Positions 47,366-55,724 of a DNA stretch of 64,000 bases are shown here, piece after piece; the stretch's first letter is position 1; each line of letters begins with the position of its first letter. Below the pieces are notes generated by a model. The model worked only from the letters and a program-made list of their open reading frames with translations, did not search any database and was not told the origin of the DNA. A program made the position numbers and the translations under genes. The stretch lies in contig NZ_CP159486.1 in the NCBI RefSeq assembly GCF_041902845.1, positions 3,162,001 to 3,226,000 of the forward strand, written 5' to 3'. The stretch is from Limibacterium fermenti (lineage in GTDB: Bacteria; Bacteroidota; Bacteroidia; Bacteroidales; Dysgonomonadaceae).

Positions 47366-47944
47366 TTATTTCGGCTCTATGGAATACGTTACTTGCGCCG
47401 TATATACCGTAGGGTTGCCGTAGCTCATATTATAATAGCTCAAATACTTATCATCTTTTCCCGCCTCGTTGTTGTAAGTGATGTTGTACTTACGTTCTCT
47501 CGCTCCGGTTTCGGATATTATTAATGATTGATTATCCGTCGATAAATCCACATTGGTATAGCTATCATTCGCGTCGTTATCCGTGCCGGCTTCAGCTACA
47601 ATCTGCACATCGCCCGCGTCAATAGATTCGCTATATCCTTCTGCATTGACAAAATTTCCATCTGATTTCACCGAAATAGTAAATCCGCCCGTACTGAATA
47701 CGGTCAAATGATCAAGCTGCTGTTCCGAAATTTTACCGTTCTTATAATCCTCAGGGGTTTGGTATTCAATATCGACTGTTCTTTGCCCCTCAGTCACTAC
47801 TAATGATTGAATAGGGTGCAATTTGATGTTTACCGTTACATTATTATCTGCCGGATCATCCCCTGACTGTGCTTTCGCACTATTCACACTCACCAGCCCT
47901 ATTGTAACCAATAAGGCCACTAAAAAAACTTTTTTTGTTCTCAT
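47366..47944 (-). CDS. Pilin-like exported subunit
   Basis: 192 residues. Signal peptide 1-26 (LVSVNSAKAQ). The mature 166 residues are acidic, beta-rich, with no cysteines and no lipobox, unlike the FimA/Mfa1 type V pilins of Bacteroidales, which are lipoproteins. It starts NNVTVNIKLHPIQSLVV and ends VYTAQVTYSIEPK, an alternating terminal strand as used for donor-strand or chaperone pairing. First gene of the four-gene operon behind a long leader. The role as the major subunit follows from size and position, not from a known domain. Confidence 0.5.
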   Translation of the reverse strand: MRTKKVFLVALLVTIGLVSVNSAKAQSGDDPADNNVTVNIKLHPIQSLVVTEGQRTVDIEYQTPEDYKNGKISEQQLDHLTVFSTGGFTISVKSDGNFVNAEGYSESIDAGDVQIVAEAGTDNDANDSYTNVDLSTDNQSLIISETGARERKYNITYNNEAGKDDKYLSYYNMSYGNPTVYTAQVTYSIEPK

Positions 47945-48300
47945 TTGTTTATTGATAAATAAAAATTGATTTGTAAAAACTTATTTGTAATATAGATAGA
48001 TAATTCGTTGTTCTAGACACCTTAAGCACCTCATAGATTATAGTGCGCATTCACTCGATCTCCCCCTCTCCCACCTATTATGCAAAAGAGACATACGGCT
48101 CTGTTTTTAAGACATTCACAACACAAATACAAGATAAATCGAATACAAAAAAAATCGGTTGCAATCCTATAAAGTTTAAATTAAAAAAGTCTGATTCCCG
48201 GAACTATCGTGCTTAACTCTCTGTATACTATATAAATTATAACTTAACTGTCTGAAAAACGCACAAAGATAATCAAACAATCCATATGCTCCAAATAAAA
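47945..48300 (-). promoter_or_regulatory. Promoter and about 310-base leader of the fimbrial-like operon
   Basis: Minus-strand TATCTTTG at 48264-48271 with TTTG at 48292-48295 about 20 bases upstream forms the best promoter in the gap. It would leave about 310 untranslated bases before the pilin-like ATG. The leader is A/T-rich; no closed hairpin or riboswitch fold was recognised. The remainder of the gap up to 48480 holds nothing recognisable. Confidence 0.55.
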
Positions 48301-48482
48301 CAACTTTAAGTCTTTATATTTTAATTATAATTAACGACAATCGTTTGATTATTTAAGGTGTTACAAAAGCGGAAATCAAGTAAGAATGCGCTTTTCACAA
48401 ATACTTATAATTTTTGTCTATCAATAATAGAAAAAAGACATTATTTATTCGGCGAATGTCCAACCGATTCATGAAACAAAAA

Positions 48483-48539
48483 GTGGAAAGGAAGGCAGGC
48501 TTTCTATTTAATCCGATTGCCTGACGCTTCACTTTCCAC
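48483..48539 (-). terminator. Hairpin after the DUF6261 gene
   Basis: GTGGAAAG at 48483-48490 pairs with CTTTCCAC at 48532-48539, with an inner CAGGC/GCCTG stem. It begins 37 bases after the minus-strand stop at 48577. Confidence 0.6.
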
Positions 48540-48576
48540 AATTTACTTTTACTCTCGCCTCTCCCTACACTCCGGT

Positions 48577-49314
48577 TTATTTACCGTCCGTCTCCTTCTT
48601 TTTCCGGTCGACTTTGAGTTGTGCTACCCGTTGATTGTAAGCCGCAGAAGTCTGGCGGATAAGATTATTGACGTTCCGGATAAATTCCGCCACCTTGTCG
48701 TTCGGAGTAAGCAAGGCGGTCGCATACGCGCGGTCGGCAATCTGCCGGTAAAGGTCGTCGATAGCCTTCCGTTTTTCCTGCGTTTCGGCATAAGCCGGCT
48801 TCTCAACGACCACCAATTTATCAATTTCGACATACCGGTTGTTCAACACCTCAAGGGCGTCAATCGCCGCGTCGAGGGTTAATGTCGTAACGTGTGCAGC
48901 CACGCCGGGGGCGCGCAAATCAAGGATCATCCCTTTGATGTCGACCGACTCCTGCCCTTTGGGGCGCGAAGCAATGCCTTTGTAAGGACTGACTATCGGC
49001 ACAAGGGCGGTAGCGGCTTCCCGTTCGGCCGCAATAGGCGACTTCAGGGCAGCGTATATCCGGTCTATTACATATTCTGTTCCATCATCGCGGTCGGAGT
49101 CCAGGACGTCTTTTTCAGGCGTATAGGGACTGCGTGTGGAACGATGCACCAAATCTTGCATAATATCGATGGCCGATTTATACGGTGGATCCAACTCCAC
49201 GGCACCGATATTCTCCAACCCGGCTTGTGTCATGAAACCATGCACCGAAGTGTGAAACCCCGTGTGCTCCGAGTTGTTCAAATGTGTAATATTAAAGGAA
49301 TCTATTTTTCCCAT
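48577..49314 (-). CDS. DUF6261-family protein
   Basis: 245 residues, no signal peptide, mostly helical. The first residues KIDSFNITHLNNSEHTGFHTSVHGF and an ALKSPIAAEREAATALVPIVSPYKGI segment fit the Bacteroidota DUF6261 family. It ends in a lysine-rich tail (VAQLKVDRKKKETDGK). Function unknown; members are common in gut and oral Bacteroidota, often near mobile DNA. It is preceded by a noncoding region of degenerate repeats and followed by its own terminator. Confidence 0.7.
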   Translation of the reverse strand: MGKIDSFNITHLNNSEHTGFHTSVHGFMTQAGLENIGAVELDPPYKSAIDIMQDLVHRSTRSPYTPEKDVLDSDRDDGTEYVIDRIYAALKSPIAAEREAATALVPIVSPYKGIASRPKGQESVDIKGMILDLRAPGVAAHVTTLTLDAAIDALEVLNNRYVEIDKLVVVEKPAYAETQEKRKAIDDLYRQIADRAYATALLTPNDKVAEFIRNVNNLIRQTSAAYNQRVAQLKVDRKKKETDGK

Positions 49315-49379
49315 ATCATTCTTATTTATAGATTAATAATGTAATAATAATATTATATATAGAAGAGGTATAAGAGTAA

Positions 49380-49700
49380 AAATTAAATATATCCCGGGGG
49401 ATACGCCGGTTTTGAAAACAAAAAATGAACATATCCCGTAGGATACAGGCAGTTTGAAATTGAAAACGAACGTATCCCACAAGTTAAAGGCTTTTGGGAA
49501 ATAAAAAATACCTTTAACTCGCAGGATAAAAACCATTCGGGAACGGGATATACCCCTCGCCCGCCGGATAAAGTCATTTTTGGAATAAAAAAGTCCCTTG
49601 CGAGGGGTCGTGAAAGTGTTTTCGGCATGAAAAACCGCTTTGCGAGAGGTCGCCGATAAGGTTGTTTTTCTACCGGATATATTCCCGGGAGGAAGAAAGG
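49380..49700. repeat. Chain of inverted repeats with similar loops
   Basis: TATCCCGGGGGATA (49390-49403) and TATCCCGTAGGATA (49432-49445) recur with a 42-base period, then AGTTAAAGG/CCTTTAACT, then ACCCCTCGC/GCGAGGGGT, then GCGAGAGGTCG. Loops are alike (TTTTGGGAAATAAAAAA-like). The frames through it give low-complexity repeats and are not convincing proteins. The rest of the gap, 49701-50031, shows nothing firm. Confidence 0.6.
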
Positions 49701-50031
49701 TATTTCCAACTTCCGTATATCCGTTTACAGAGAACAACAACCTTGTACCGGATGTCAAAAGACTGTTCACTCTAACAGGATATGAATATCATTCAATCAG
49801 AAAGCGAAGTTCGGAAAATTTATCGAGACCGCAAAAATTTTTTACGGTATTTTTTTTATTTCTTTTGCGAAGGTAACGAATAGAATGGCTTATATACCGG
49901 TTGGATACGAAAAGCTCTATCGCCCCGGATAGACTCGAAGAAATCAAGAATGCGCTTAAAAAAGTATTTTCAATGGAATACCCCGATTCCGTGCATTCTC
50001 CGTCAACGCAAGTAGAGACGCAAAATGCTGC

Positions 50032-50086
50032 AACTCCAACCTCCAATCACCAATCACCAACCTCCAGCCTCCAATACCCAATCACG
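50032..50086 (-). repeat. Heptamer tract at the 3' end of pdxH
   Basis: Coding strand reads TTGGTGA/TTGGAGG/TTGGGTA-type units, about eight in phase, beginning at the pdxH stop, whose TGA is part of the first unit. No same-strand gene follows closely, so here the tract is not a gap between two genes. Confidence 0.8.
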
Positions 50087-50720
50087 GCGCCAACCGTTGC
50101 ATCGCCCAGCCCTGCGAATCAAGGGAATACACAATCCGGTCGTGCAAACGGTTTGTCCTCCCCTGCCAGAATTCCATAACCGACGGACACACCACGTAGC
50201 CGCCCCAATAATCGGGACGGGGAATATCTCCTCCGCCAAAACGGACAGCATATTCCGACAATGCCGCGTCTAATGTCTCGCGCCCTTCAATGACCCGGCT
50301 CTGAGCCGAAACCCATGCCCCCAAACGACTGCTTTCGGGACGCGAACGGAAATAGGCGTCCGACTCGTCTGCCGGCAGTTTCTCCACCGTTCCTTCCACG
50401 CGCACCTGGCGGGCGATTTCGTGCCAGTCGAAAACAAGTGCGGCATGCGGGTTTTCCCCCAGTTCACGCCCCTTCCGGCTGCCATAGTTGGTAAAAAACA
50501 CAAATCCTCTGCGGGTTACTTCTTTCAACAGCACGACACGCGCCGATGGCATTCCGCCCCCGCCCACCGAAGCCAGCACCATCGCATTCGGCTCGGCTAT
50601 TCCCGATTCGATGGCCTCGTGCAACCATTTTTCGAATTGCCGCACGGGGTCCGGCAGCATCGCCGACTCTTCCAGCGCGCCTCTGGTATATTCTTCCCTG
50701 AAATCCGATAATTTTTTCAT
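50082..50720 (-). CDS. pdxH: Pyridoxamine 5'-phosphate oxidase
   Basis: 212 residues from MKKLSDFREEYTRGALEE, the normal PdxH start; the frame extends 105 bases upstream through a low-quality stretch that overlaps the next gene region and is rejected. Family motifs: DPVRQFEKWLHEAIESG, PNAMVLASV, PSARVVLLKEV with GFVFFTNYGSRKG (FMN binding, about 60-85), ALVFDWHEIARQVRVEG, and the C-terminal WGGYVVCPSVMEFWQGRTNRLHDR. It oxidises pyridoxine or pyridoxamine phosphate to pyridoxal phosphate. Confidence 0.96.
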   Translation of the reverse strand: MKKLSDFREEYTRGALEESAMLPDPVRQFEKWLHEAIESGIAEPNAMVLASVGGGGMPSARVVLLKEVTRRGFVFFTNYGSRKGRELGENPHAALVFDWHEIARQVRVEGTVEKLPADESDAYFRSRPESSRLGAWVSAQSRVIEGRETLDAALSEYAVRFGGGDIPRPDYWGGYVVCPSVMEFWQGRTNRLHDRIVYSLDSQGWAMQRLAP

Positions 50721-50760
50721 AAAAAAAGCGGGGGCTGAATGCCGCCCGCCCGGTACGGGG

Positions 50761-50994
50761 TTATTTCTTAGCCGTTTTGTCTTTTGCGGCCGGAGCCTTC
50801 TTGTCTGAGCAGCATTTCTTATCACTTTTCTTATCCTTGCTGCAACATGATTTTTTATCGCCCGACTTGTTTTTGTCTTTCTGGCAACATTCGGTCGTCG
50901 ATTTAACTTGCGCCTTCTGATTATCTTGCGCTACGGCGTTTGCCGACAATGACAAAGCGAAGATAACGGCTGTAGATAAAATCCATTTTCTCAT
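50761..50994 (-). CDS. Small exported Cys/Lys-rich protein
   Basis: 77 residues: signal peptide 1-22 (cleaved near NAVAQ), then a short acidic/polar tract and three CC pairs, ECCQ, SCCS and KCCS, separated by 10-13 lysine/aspartate-rich residues, ending in APAAKDKTAKK. Three cysteine pairs in so short a protein suggest metal binding or disulfides in the periplasm, but no family was recognised. A TATATTTG promoter element lies 42 bases upstream. The codon pattern and signal peptide make it a real gene. Confidence 0.75.
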   Translation of the reverse strand: MRKWILSTAVIFALSLSANAVAQDNQKAQVKSTTECCQKDKNKSGDKKSCCSKDKKSDKKCCSDKKAPAAKDKTAKK

Positions 50995-51035
50995 TATTAT
51001 ACTATTTTAAATTAATCCCTATAAGAATATCGCCA

Positions 51036-51043
51036 CAAATATA
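51036..51043 (-). promoter_or_regulatory. -7 promoter element for the Cys/Lys-rich gene
   Basis: Minus-strand TATATTTG, 42 bases before the ATG at 50994, matches TAnnTTTG. Confidence 0.5.
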
Positions 51044-51186
51044 CGATAGGAAATTTATCCGTAGACGAACTTGTTGTTAAGAATATTTAATTATTAAATT
51101 GCCCCGAAATACAATCCTCAAAAAGGACATTTTTTCTTATCTTCGCAGTTGATATTGAAACAGATTGAAAACAGATTGATTGGCAA

Positions 51187-51852
51187 ATGATCAGGGTTGA
51201 ACAGATTTATAAAAGTTTTGGCCGGCTACAGGTGTTGAAAGGCATCGACCTGCAAGTGGCGAAAGGAGAAATTGTCTCTATTGTAGGCCCCAGCGGCGCG
51301 GGCAAAACCACTCTGCTCATGATCATGGGCACGCTCGAAAAAGCCGACGCCGGGAAAGTATTCATTCAGGAACACGACTTAAGCCGGCTGAACGAAAAGA
51401 AACTATCCGATTTCCGGAACAAAAACATCGGCTTTGTCTTTCAGTTTCATCAGCTCCTACCCGAGTTCACGGCGCTCGAAAACGTGATGATCCCCTCGCT
51501 TATCGGCAAAAGAAAACATTCCGACAGCGAGAAAAAGGCGAAGGAGTTGCTCGACATGATGGGCTTAGCGGGACGCATGGGGCATAAACCGGCCGAACTG
51601 TCGGGGGGCGAAAAACAACGGGTCGCCGTGGCCCGCGCCTTAATCAACGAGCCGCTCGTGGTGTTTGCCGACGAGCCTTCGGGCAGTCTCGACACGGACA
51701 ACAAACAGGAGCTGCATGCGTTGTTCTTCGAACTGAGGGACAAGCTCAACCAGACCTTCGTCATCGTCACCCACGACGAACAGCTCGCCTCCATCACCGA
51801 CCGTACCATCCACATGAAAGACGGCCTCATCGTCGACGCTTTACACGAATAA
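51187..51852 (+). CDS. LolD/MacB-type ABC ATPase
   Basis: 221 residues: Walker A GPSGAGKTT near 36, FVFQFHQLLPEFTALENVMIP near 83, signature LSGGEKQRVAVARA near 136, Walker B LVVFADEPSGSLDTDN near 157, switch VTHDEQLA near 195. It has no permease next to it, unlike the efflux ATPase at 34388; in Bacteroidota the lipoprotein-sorting ATPase LolD is often encoded alone like this, so a LolD role is likely but not proven. The peptidase gene starts 18 bases later and may be cotranscribed. Confidence 0.85.
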   Translation: MIRVEQIYKSFGRLQVLKGIDLQVAKGEIVSIVGPSGAGKTTLLMIMGTLEKADAGKVFIQEHDLSRLNEKKLSDFRNKNIGFVFQFHQLLPEFTALENVMIPSLIGKRKHSDSEKKAKELLDMMGLAGRMGHKPAELSGGEKQRVAVARALINEPLVVFADEPSGSLDTDNKQELHALFFELRDKLNQTFVIVTHDEQLASITDRTIHMKDGLIVDALHE

Positions 51853-51870
51853 TCATCTTACATATATATA

Positions 51871-53982
51871 ATGAAAATAAAATCTATTTTTATGACCATC
51901 GCAATAGGCGCCGGCTTACTCGGTTGTTCCACCGGGCAGGAGAGTAAAGGCGACAAACCGGCCGGCAAACAACCCGGAGAGGTAATAGGCAAAGCATCCG
52001 TCACGATACAGGACGGGCGCATGACTCCCGAAGCGCTATACAGCTTCGGACGCATCGGCGACGTGCACGTATCGCCCGACAAATCGCAACTGTTATATCA
52101 GGTGACTTACGTCAGCATCAAGCAGAATAAAACCAATCCCGAACTGTTCATCATCGCGGCCGACGGCTCGAAGAAGAAGCAGCTCACCGTCACCAACACC
52201 CGCGAAAGTAATCCGCAATGGATCGAGAACGGCAAACGGATCGCTTTCTTAAGCGACGAATCCGGTTCGCCGCAGATATGGACCATCCATCCCGATGGCG
52301 GCGGTATGACGCAGATATCCAATGTGGAGGGCGGCATAAGCGGCTTCCGGTTTTCGCCCGACGGCAAGAAAATCCTCTTTTATAAAGATGTGAAAGTAGC
52401 GACCTCTGCGGCCGACCGTTATCCCGACCTGCCTCAGGCATCGGGGCGCATCGTCGACGACCTGATGTACAAACACTGGGATACTTGGGTGGAGAACGTG
52501 CCGCACCCGTTTGTCGCCGATCTCAACAAAAACAAACTTTCAAACATAAAAGACCTGCTGGAAGGCGAACCTTACGAATCGCCGATGCTTCCGTTCGGCG
52601 GTATCGAACAGTTGGCTTGGAGCCCCGACGGCAAAACCATCGCGTACACGTGCCGGAAGAAAACGGGCCGCGAATATGCGGTTTCGACCAATTCCGATAT
52701 TTATTTTTATAATGTGGAGACCGGAACGACGACGAACATGACGGAGGGCATGGCGGGGTACGACACCAACCCGCTATTCTCGCCCGACGGCCGCTATCTT
52801 GCCTGGCAAAGCATGGAGCGCGACGGCTATGAAGCCGATAAAAACCGGCTTTTGGTCATGAACCTGTCGACCGGCGAAAAGGCATACATTACAGAGCATT
52901 TCGATTACAACACGGATGCTTTTATATGGAATGCCGACAATAAGTCGCTTTTCCTGATAGCCTGCGTAGAAGCGAAAACGCACATTTTCTCCGCCGATGT
53001 TCAGACCAAAGAAGTGAAGCTCGTCACGCAGGGCGTCCACGATTATACCTCCGTGGCCTTGGGTGACGGTAAACTCATCGCCACGCGCCAATCGATGTCG
53101 CAACCGACCGAAATTTATTCGGTGGATATCGCGTCGGGCAATGCGACGGAATTGTCGTTCGAAAATAAAGATATTCTGGAACAGATAAAAATGGGCGCCG
53201 TGGAAGAACGATGGATACCGACGACCGACGGGAAAAAGATGCTCACTTGGGTGGTGTATCCGCCCGACTTCGACAGCACCAAGACTTACCCTGCGCTCCT
53301 TTATTGCCAGGGCGGCCCGCAAAGCGCCGTAAGCCAGTTCTGGTCATACCGCTGGAATCTGCAAATGATGGCCGCCAACGGATACATCATCGTAGCGCCC
53401 AACCGCCGCGGATTGCCCGGTTTCGGACAGGAATGGAACGAGCAGATCAGCGGCGACTACGGCGGGCAGAATATGAAAGATTACCTTTCGGCCATCGATG
53501 CGCTTGCCAAAGAGCCGTTTATCGATGAGAACCGGCTGGGATGCACCGGAGCCAGCTATGGCGGCTTCTCGGTATATTGGTTGGCAGGCAATCACAACAA
53601 GCGTTTCAAAGCGTTTCTTGCCCATGCAGGCATCTTTAATTTGGAGGCGCAATATCTCGAAACGGAAGAATTGTGGTTTGCCAACTGGGATATGGGCGGC
53701 CCGTATTGGGATAAGCTCAACACTGTTGCGCAGAAGACGTATGCCACCTCGCCTCATCGCTTTGTCGACAAGTGGGACACGCCCATTATGATCACGCACG
53801 GCGAACTCGATTACCGTATTCTGGCCTCACAGGGAATGATGGCTTTCAATGCCGCGAAATTACGCGACATTCCTGCGCGCATGCTGATATTCCCGAATGA
53901 GAATCATTGGATATCGCAGCCGCAGAACGGCATTCTTTTTCAGCGCGAGTTTTTCCGGTGGTTCGACGAATGGTTGAAATAA
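51871..53982 (+). CDS. S9 family dipeptidyl peptidase (DPP5-like)
   Basis: 703 residues. The N-terminus has a lipobox-like GAGLLGCST, so it may be lipid-anchored. A seven-bladed propeller (about 50-430) shows repeated WSPDGK/FSPDGR motifs; the alpha/beta hydrolase domain (about 440-703) carries the nucleophile in GASYGGFS (S near 568), the acid in THGELDYR and the histidine in NENHWIS. It removes dipeptides from peptides in the periplasm, feeding amino-acid or peptide use. The overall pattern is that of Porphyromonas DPP5. Confidence 0.93.
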   Translation: MKIKSIFMTIAIGAGLLGCSTGQESKGDKPAGKQPGEVIGKASVTIQDGRMTPEALYSFGRIGDVHVSPDKSQLLYQVTYVSIKQNKTNPELFIIAADGSKKKQLTVTNTRESNPQWIENGKRIAFLSDESGSPQIWTIHPDGGGMTQISNVEGGISGFRFSPDGKKILFYKDVKVATSAADRYPDLPQASGRIVDDLMYKHWDTWVENVPHPFVADLNKNKLSNIKDLLEGEPYESPMLPFGGIEQLAWSPDGKTIAYTCRKKTGREYAVSTNSDIYFYNVETGTTTNMTEGMAGYDTNPLFSPDGRYLAWQSMERDGYEADKNRLLVMNLSTGEKAYITEHFDYNTDAFIWNADNKSLFLIACVEAKTHIFSADVQTKEVKLVTQGVHDYTSVALGDGKLIATRQSMSQPTEIYSVDIASGNATELSFENKDILEQIKMGAVEERWIPTTDGKKMLTWVVYPPDFDSTKTYPALLYCQGGPQSAVSQFWSYRWNLQMMAANGYIIVAPNRRGLPGFGQEWNEQISGDYGGQNMKDYLSAIDALAKEPFIDENRLGCTGASYGGFSVYWLAGNHNKRFKAFLAHAGIFNLEAQYLETEELWFANWDMGGPYWDKLNTVAQKTYATSPHRFVDKWDTPIMITHGELDYRILASQGMMAFNAAKLRDIPARMLIFPNENHWISQPQNGILFQREFFRWFDEWLK

Positions 53983-54067
53983 GGCTGTATTCGAGCAGGA
54001 TAGATTAGCCTCTCGGTAGCGAGTGCGAAAAAAGACGCGAAAAGGCGAAAAAATACCAATTAAAAAT

Positions 54068-54097
54068 TTTGCGGTTCTGAAAATATGCGTATCTTTG
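54068..54097 (+). promoter_or_regulatory. Promoter of tRNA-Asp
   Basis: TTTG-type -33 (54068-54071) and TATCTTTG at 54090-54097 with about 18 bases between them; transcription would start some 25 bases before the tRNA. Confidence 0.6.
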
Positions 54098-54128
54098 CAC
54101 TCGCTATCGAAAAAACGATGCTAACCAT

Positions 54129-54205
54129 GGTGTGGTAGTTCAGCTGGTTAGAATACCTGCCTGTCACGCAGGGGGTCGCGGGTTCGAGTCCCGTCCATAC
54201 CGCCA
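54129..54205 (+). tRNA. tRNA-Asp (GTC)
   Basis: 77 bases including an encoded CCA. The acceptor stem GGTGTGG pairs with CCATACC; the anticodon loop in CCTGCCTGTCACGCAGG gives anticodon GTC; T-arm GGGTTCGAGTCCC; discriminator G73, as expected for tRNA-Asp. The region after it changes in composition and carries an integrase, so its 3' end is the likely attachment site of the element to the right. Confidence 0.97.
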
Positions 54206-54213
54206 AAAACATA

Positions 54214-54246
54214 AAAGAGAGTACTATTTTAGTATTCTCTTTTTTT
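54214..54246 (+). terminator. Terminator after tRNA-Asp
   Basis: AGAGAGTACTA pairs with TAGTATTCTCT over a 3-4 base loop, followed by TTTTTT. A standard intrinsic terminator 9 bases past the tRNA. Confidence 0.85.
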
Positions 54247-54314
54247 ATGTTTATTCCTGAATGCTACTGATAATCAATGTGTTATAAAGTGAAAAAGTGC
54301 AATATATCAAACCA

Positions 54315-54436
54315 GTTGAATACCATTTGGTAAGACTTGGTATCCAAGTTTGGTTCACTTTATTGCTACATTTTCTGCTACACTGCTTTTTCTGAAATAA
54401 AAAATGTAGCAATGAATACCGGTTGAATACCATTTG
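54315..54436. repeat. Possible integrase-binding repeats at the element end
   Basis: GTTGAATACCATTTG occurs as a direct repeat at 54315-54329 and 54422-54436. Between them TTGCTACATTTT (54363-54374) has an exact reverse complement AAAATGTAGCAA (54401-54412). They lie between the tRNA and the integrase start, where arm-type sites occur. The rest of the 300-base gap holds no gene. Confidence 0.5.
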
Positions 54437-54509
54437 ACTACTCATATCTAATTCATAATTAAATTATTATGTCGAACTTTGTGGCAAAATGCTACAGAAA
54501 AATTAAATT

Positions 54510-55724
54510 ATGAAAGCGTTATTTAAAATTTCGTACTACTTACGAAGCAACTACAAAAACAAATCCGGGAAATGTCCCATTATGATTAGAATTTCTCTTA
54601 ATGGAAATATGTGTAACGTTGGTTCATCAGGATTATCTTGCAAGCCCGAAATGTGGAATGCAAAGTTTAATAGAATGACAGGCAAAACGGCTGAAGCTCT
54701 AAATCTCAACAACCGGCTTGATGGTATAACCAACTCTTTGAATAAACTGTTTTTCAAACTACAAGATGATGAGTTTCTTACAACCGAAAAAATCAAATCT
54801 TTATACCTTCATGGAAACCAGTCCATGATGACTTTTATAGAGTTGTTTGAAAAATTCAATAGCGATTTTTCACTATTAGTCAACAAAACAAAATCACCTG
54901 CTACGCTCGAAAAATATGAACGTACAAAAAAATACTTTGTACTCTTTTTAAGGAACAAATATAATCGTAATGACATTTCATTGAATGACATTAATTTTAC
55001 AATTCTCAATGATTTTGAATTATATTTAAAAGCAGATTTGCAATGCTCTCACAACACCACTGCAAAGTACTTGAAATATGTCAAAACAATAATTATTCAT
55101 GCGCAGAAAAAAGGATTAATCCACCACGACCCATTTTTAAATTACAGCATTTCAATGAAAAAAGTGGACAGAGGTTACCTTACGAGCGAAGAAATCAATC
55201 GTCTGTTAGATAAAAAAATCAGCATTCAAAGATTAGAAATTGTTAAGGATATTTTTATTTTTTCGTGCTTTACGGGACTCTCCTATATTGATGTTTATAA
55301 TTTAAGTCATGACAATATTCTTGAAACCAATGGTCAGAAGTGGATTGTGATTAACAGGCAAAAAACTAATGTACAATCCAACGTATTACTACTTGATATT
55401 CCTTTGCAAATTATTGAAAAATATAAGGGTAAAACAAAAAACAATAAACTTTTACCTGTTTTAAGCAATCAAAAAATGAACAGTTATTTAAAAGAAATTG
55501 CAGATATTTGCCAGATTAACAAGAATCTAACCTACCACCTCGCCAGGCACACTTTTGCAACTACGATTACATTAGAGAAAGGTGTTCCGATTGAAACAGT
55601 AAGCAAAATGTTGGGACATACGAACATAAAAACGACACAAACCTACGCGAGAATAACAAAACAAAAAATTGAAAAAGACATGGCAGACCTTTCTTTCAAA
55701 CTAAACGAATTTCAGTTTAAGTAA
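54510..55724 (+). CDS. Tyrosine recombinase (integrase) of the tRNA-Asp element
   Basis: 404 residues, Bacteroidota ICE type: N-terminal arm-binding part (about 1-100), SAM-like core-binding domain (about 105-205), catalytic domain (about 220-390) with K285 in RQKTN, H343-L-A-R346, H370 in MLGHTNIKTTQTYARI and nucleophile Y379. At the usual first catalytic Arg the sequence is CFTGLSYID with S258, as in IntDOT of CTnDOT, which also lacks that Arg. It should integrate and excise the element at tRNA-Asp. Codon use is clearly A/T-rich compared with the genes to its left, supporting transfer. Confidence 0.93.
   Translation: MKALFKISYYLRSNYKNKSGKCPIMIRISLNGNMCNVGSSGLSCKPEMWNAKFNRMTGKTAEALNLNNRLDGITNSLNKLFFKLQDDEFLTTEKIKSLYLHGNQSMMTFIELFEKFNSDFSLLVNKTKSPATLEKYERTKKYFVLFLRNKYNRNDISLNDINFTILNDFELYLKADLQCSHNTTAKYLKYVKTIIIHAQKKGLIHHDPFLNYSISMKKVDRGYLTSEEINRLLDKKISIQRLEIVKDIFIFSCFTGLSYIDVYNLSHDNILETNGQKWIVINRQKTNVQSNVLLLDIPLQIIEKYKGKTKNNKLLPVLSNQKMNSYLKEIADICQINKNLTYHLARHTFATTITLEKGVPIETVSKMLGHTNIKTTQTYARITKQKIEKDMADLSFKLNEFQFK

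Noticed and set aside
47945..48480. Invertible promoter before the pilin-like gene
   Set aside because: No pair of inverted repeats flanking a promoter-sized segment was found and there is no invertase gene nearby.
49333..49770. 145-residue minus-strand frame with repeated F-x-x-K/R segments
   Set aside because: Coincides with the chain of inverted repeats and looks like their translation; no signal, no start context.
49901..50179. 92-residue plus-strand frame next to pdxH
   Set aside because: The first 40 residues look plausible, but the rest is translated heptamer DNA and antisense pdxH; no support for a gene.
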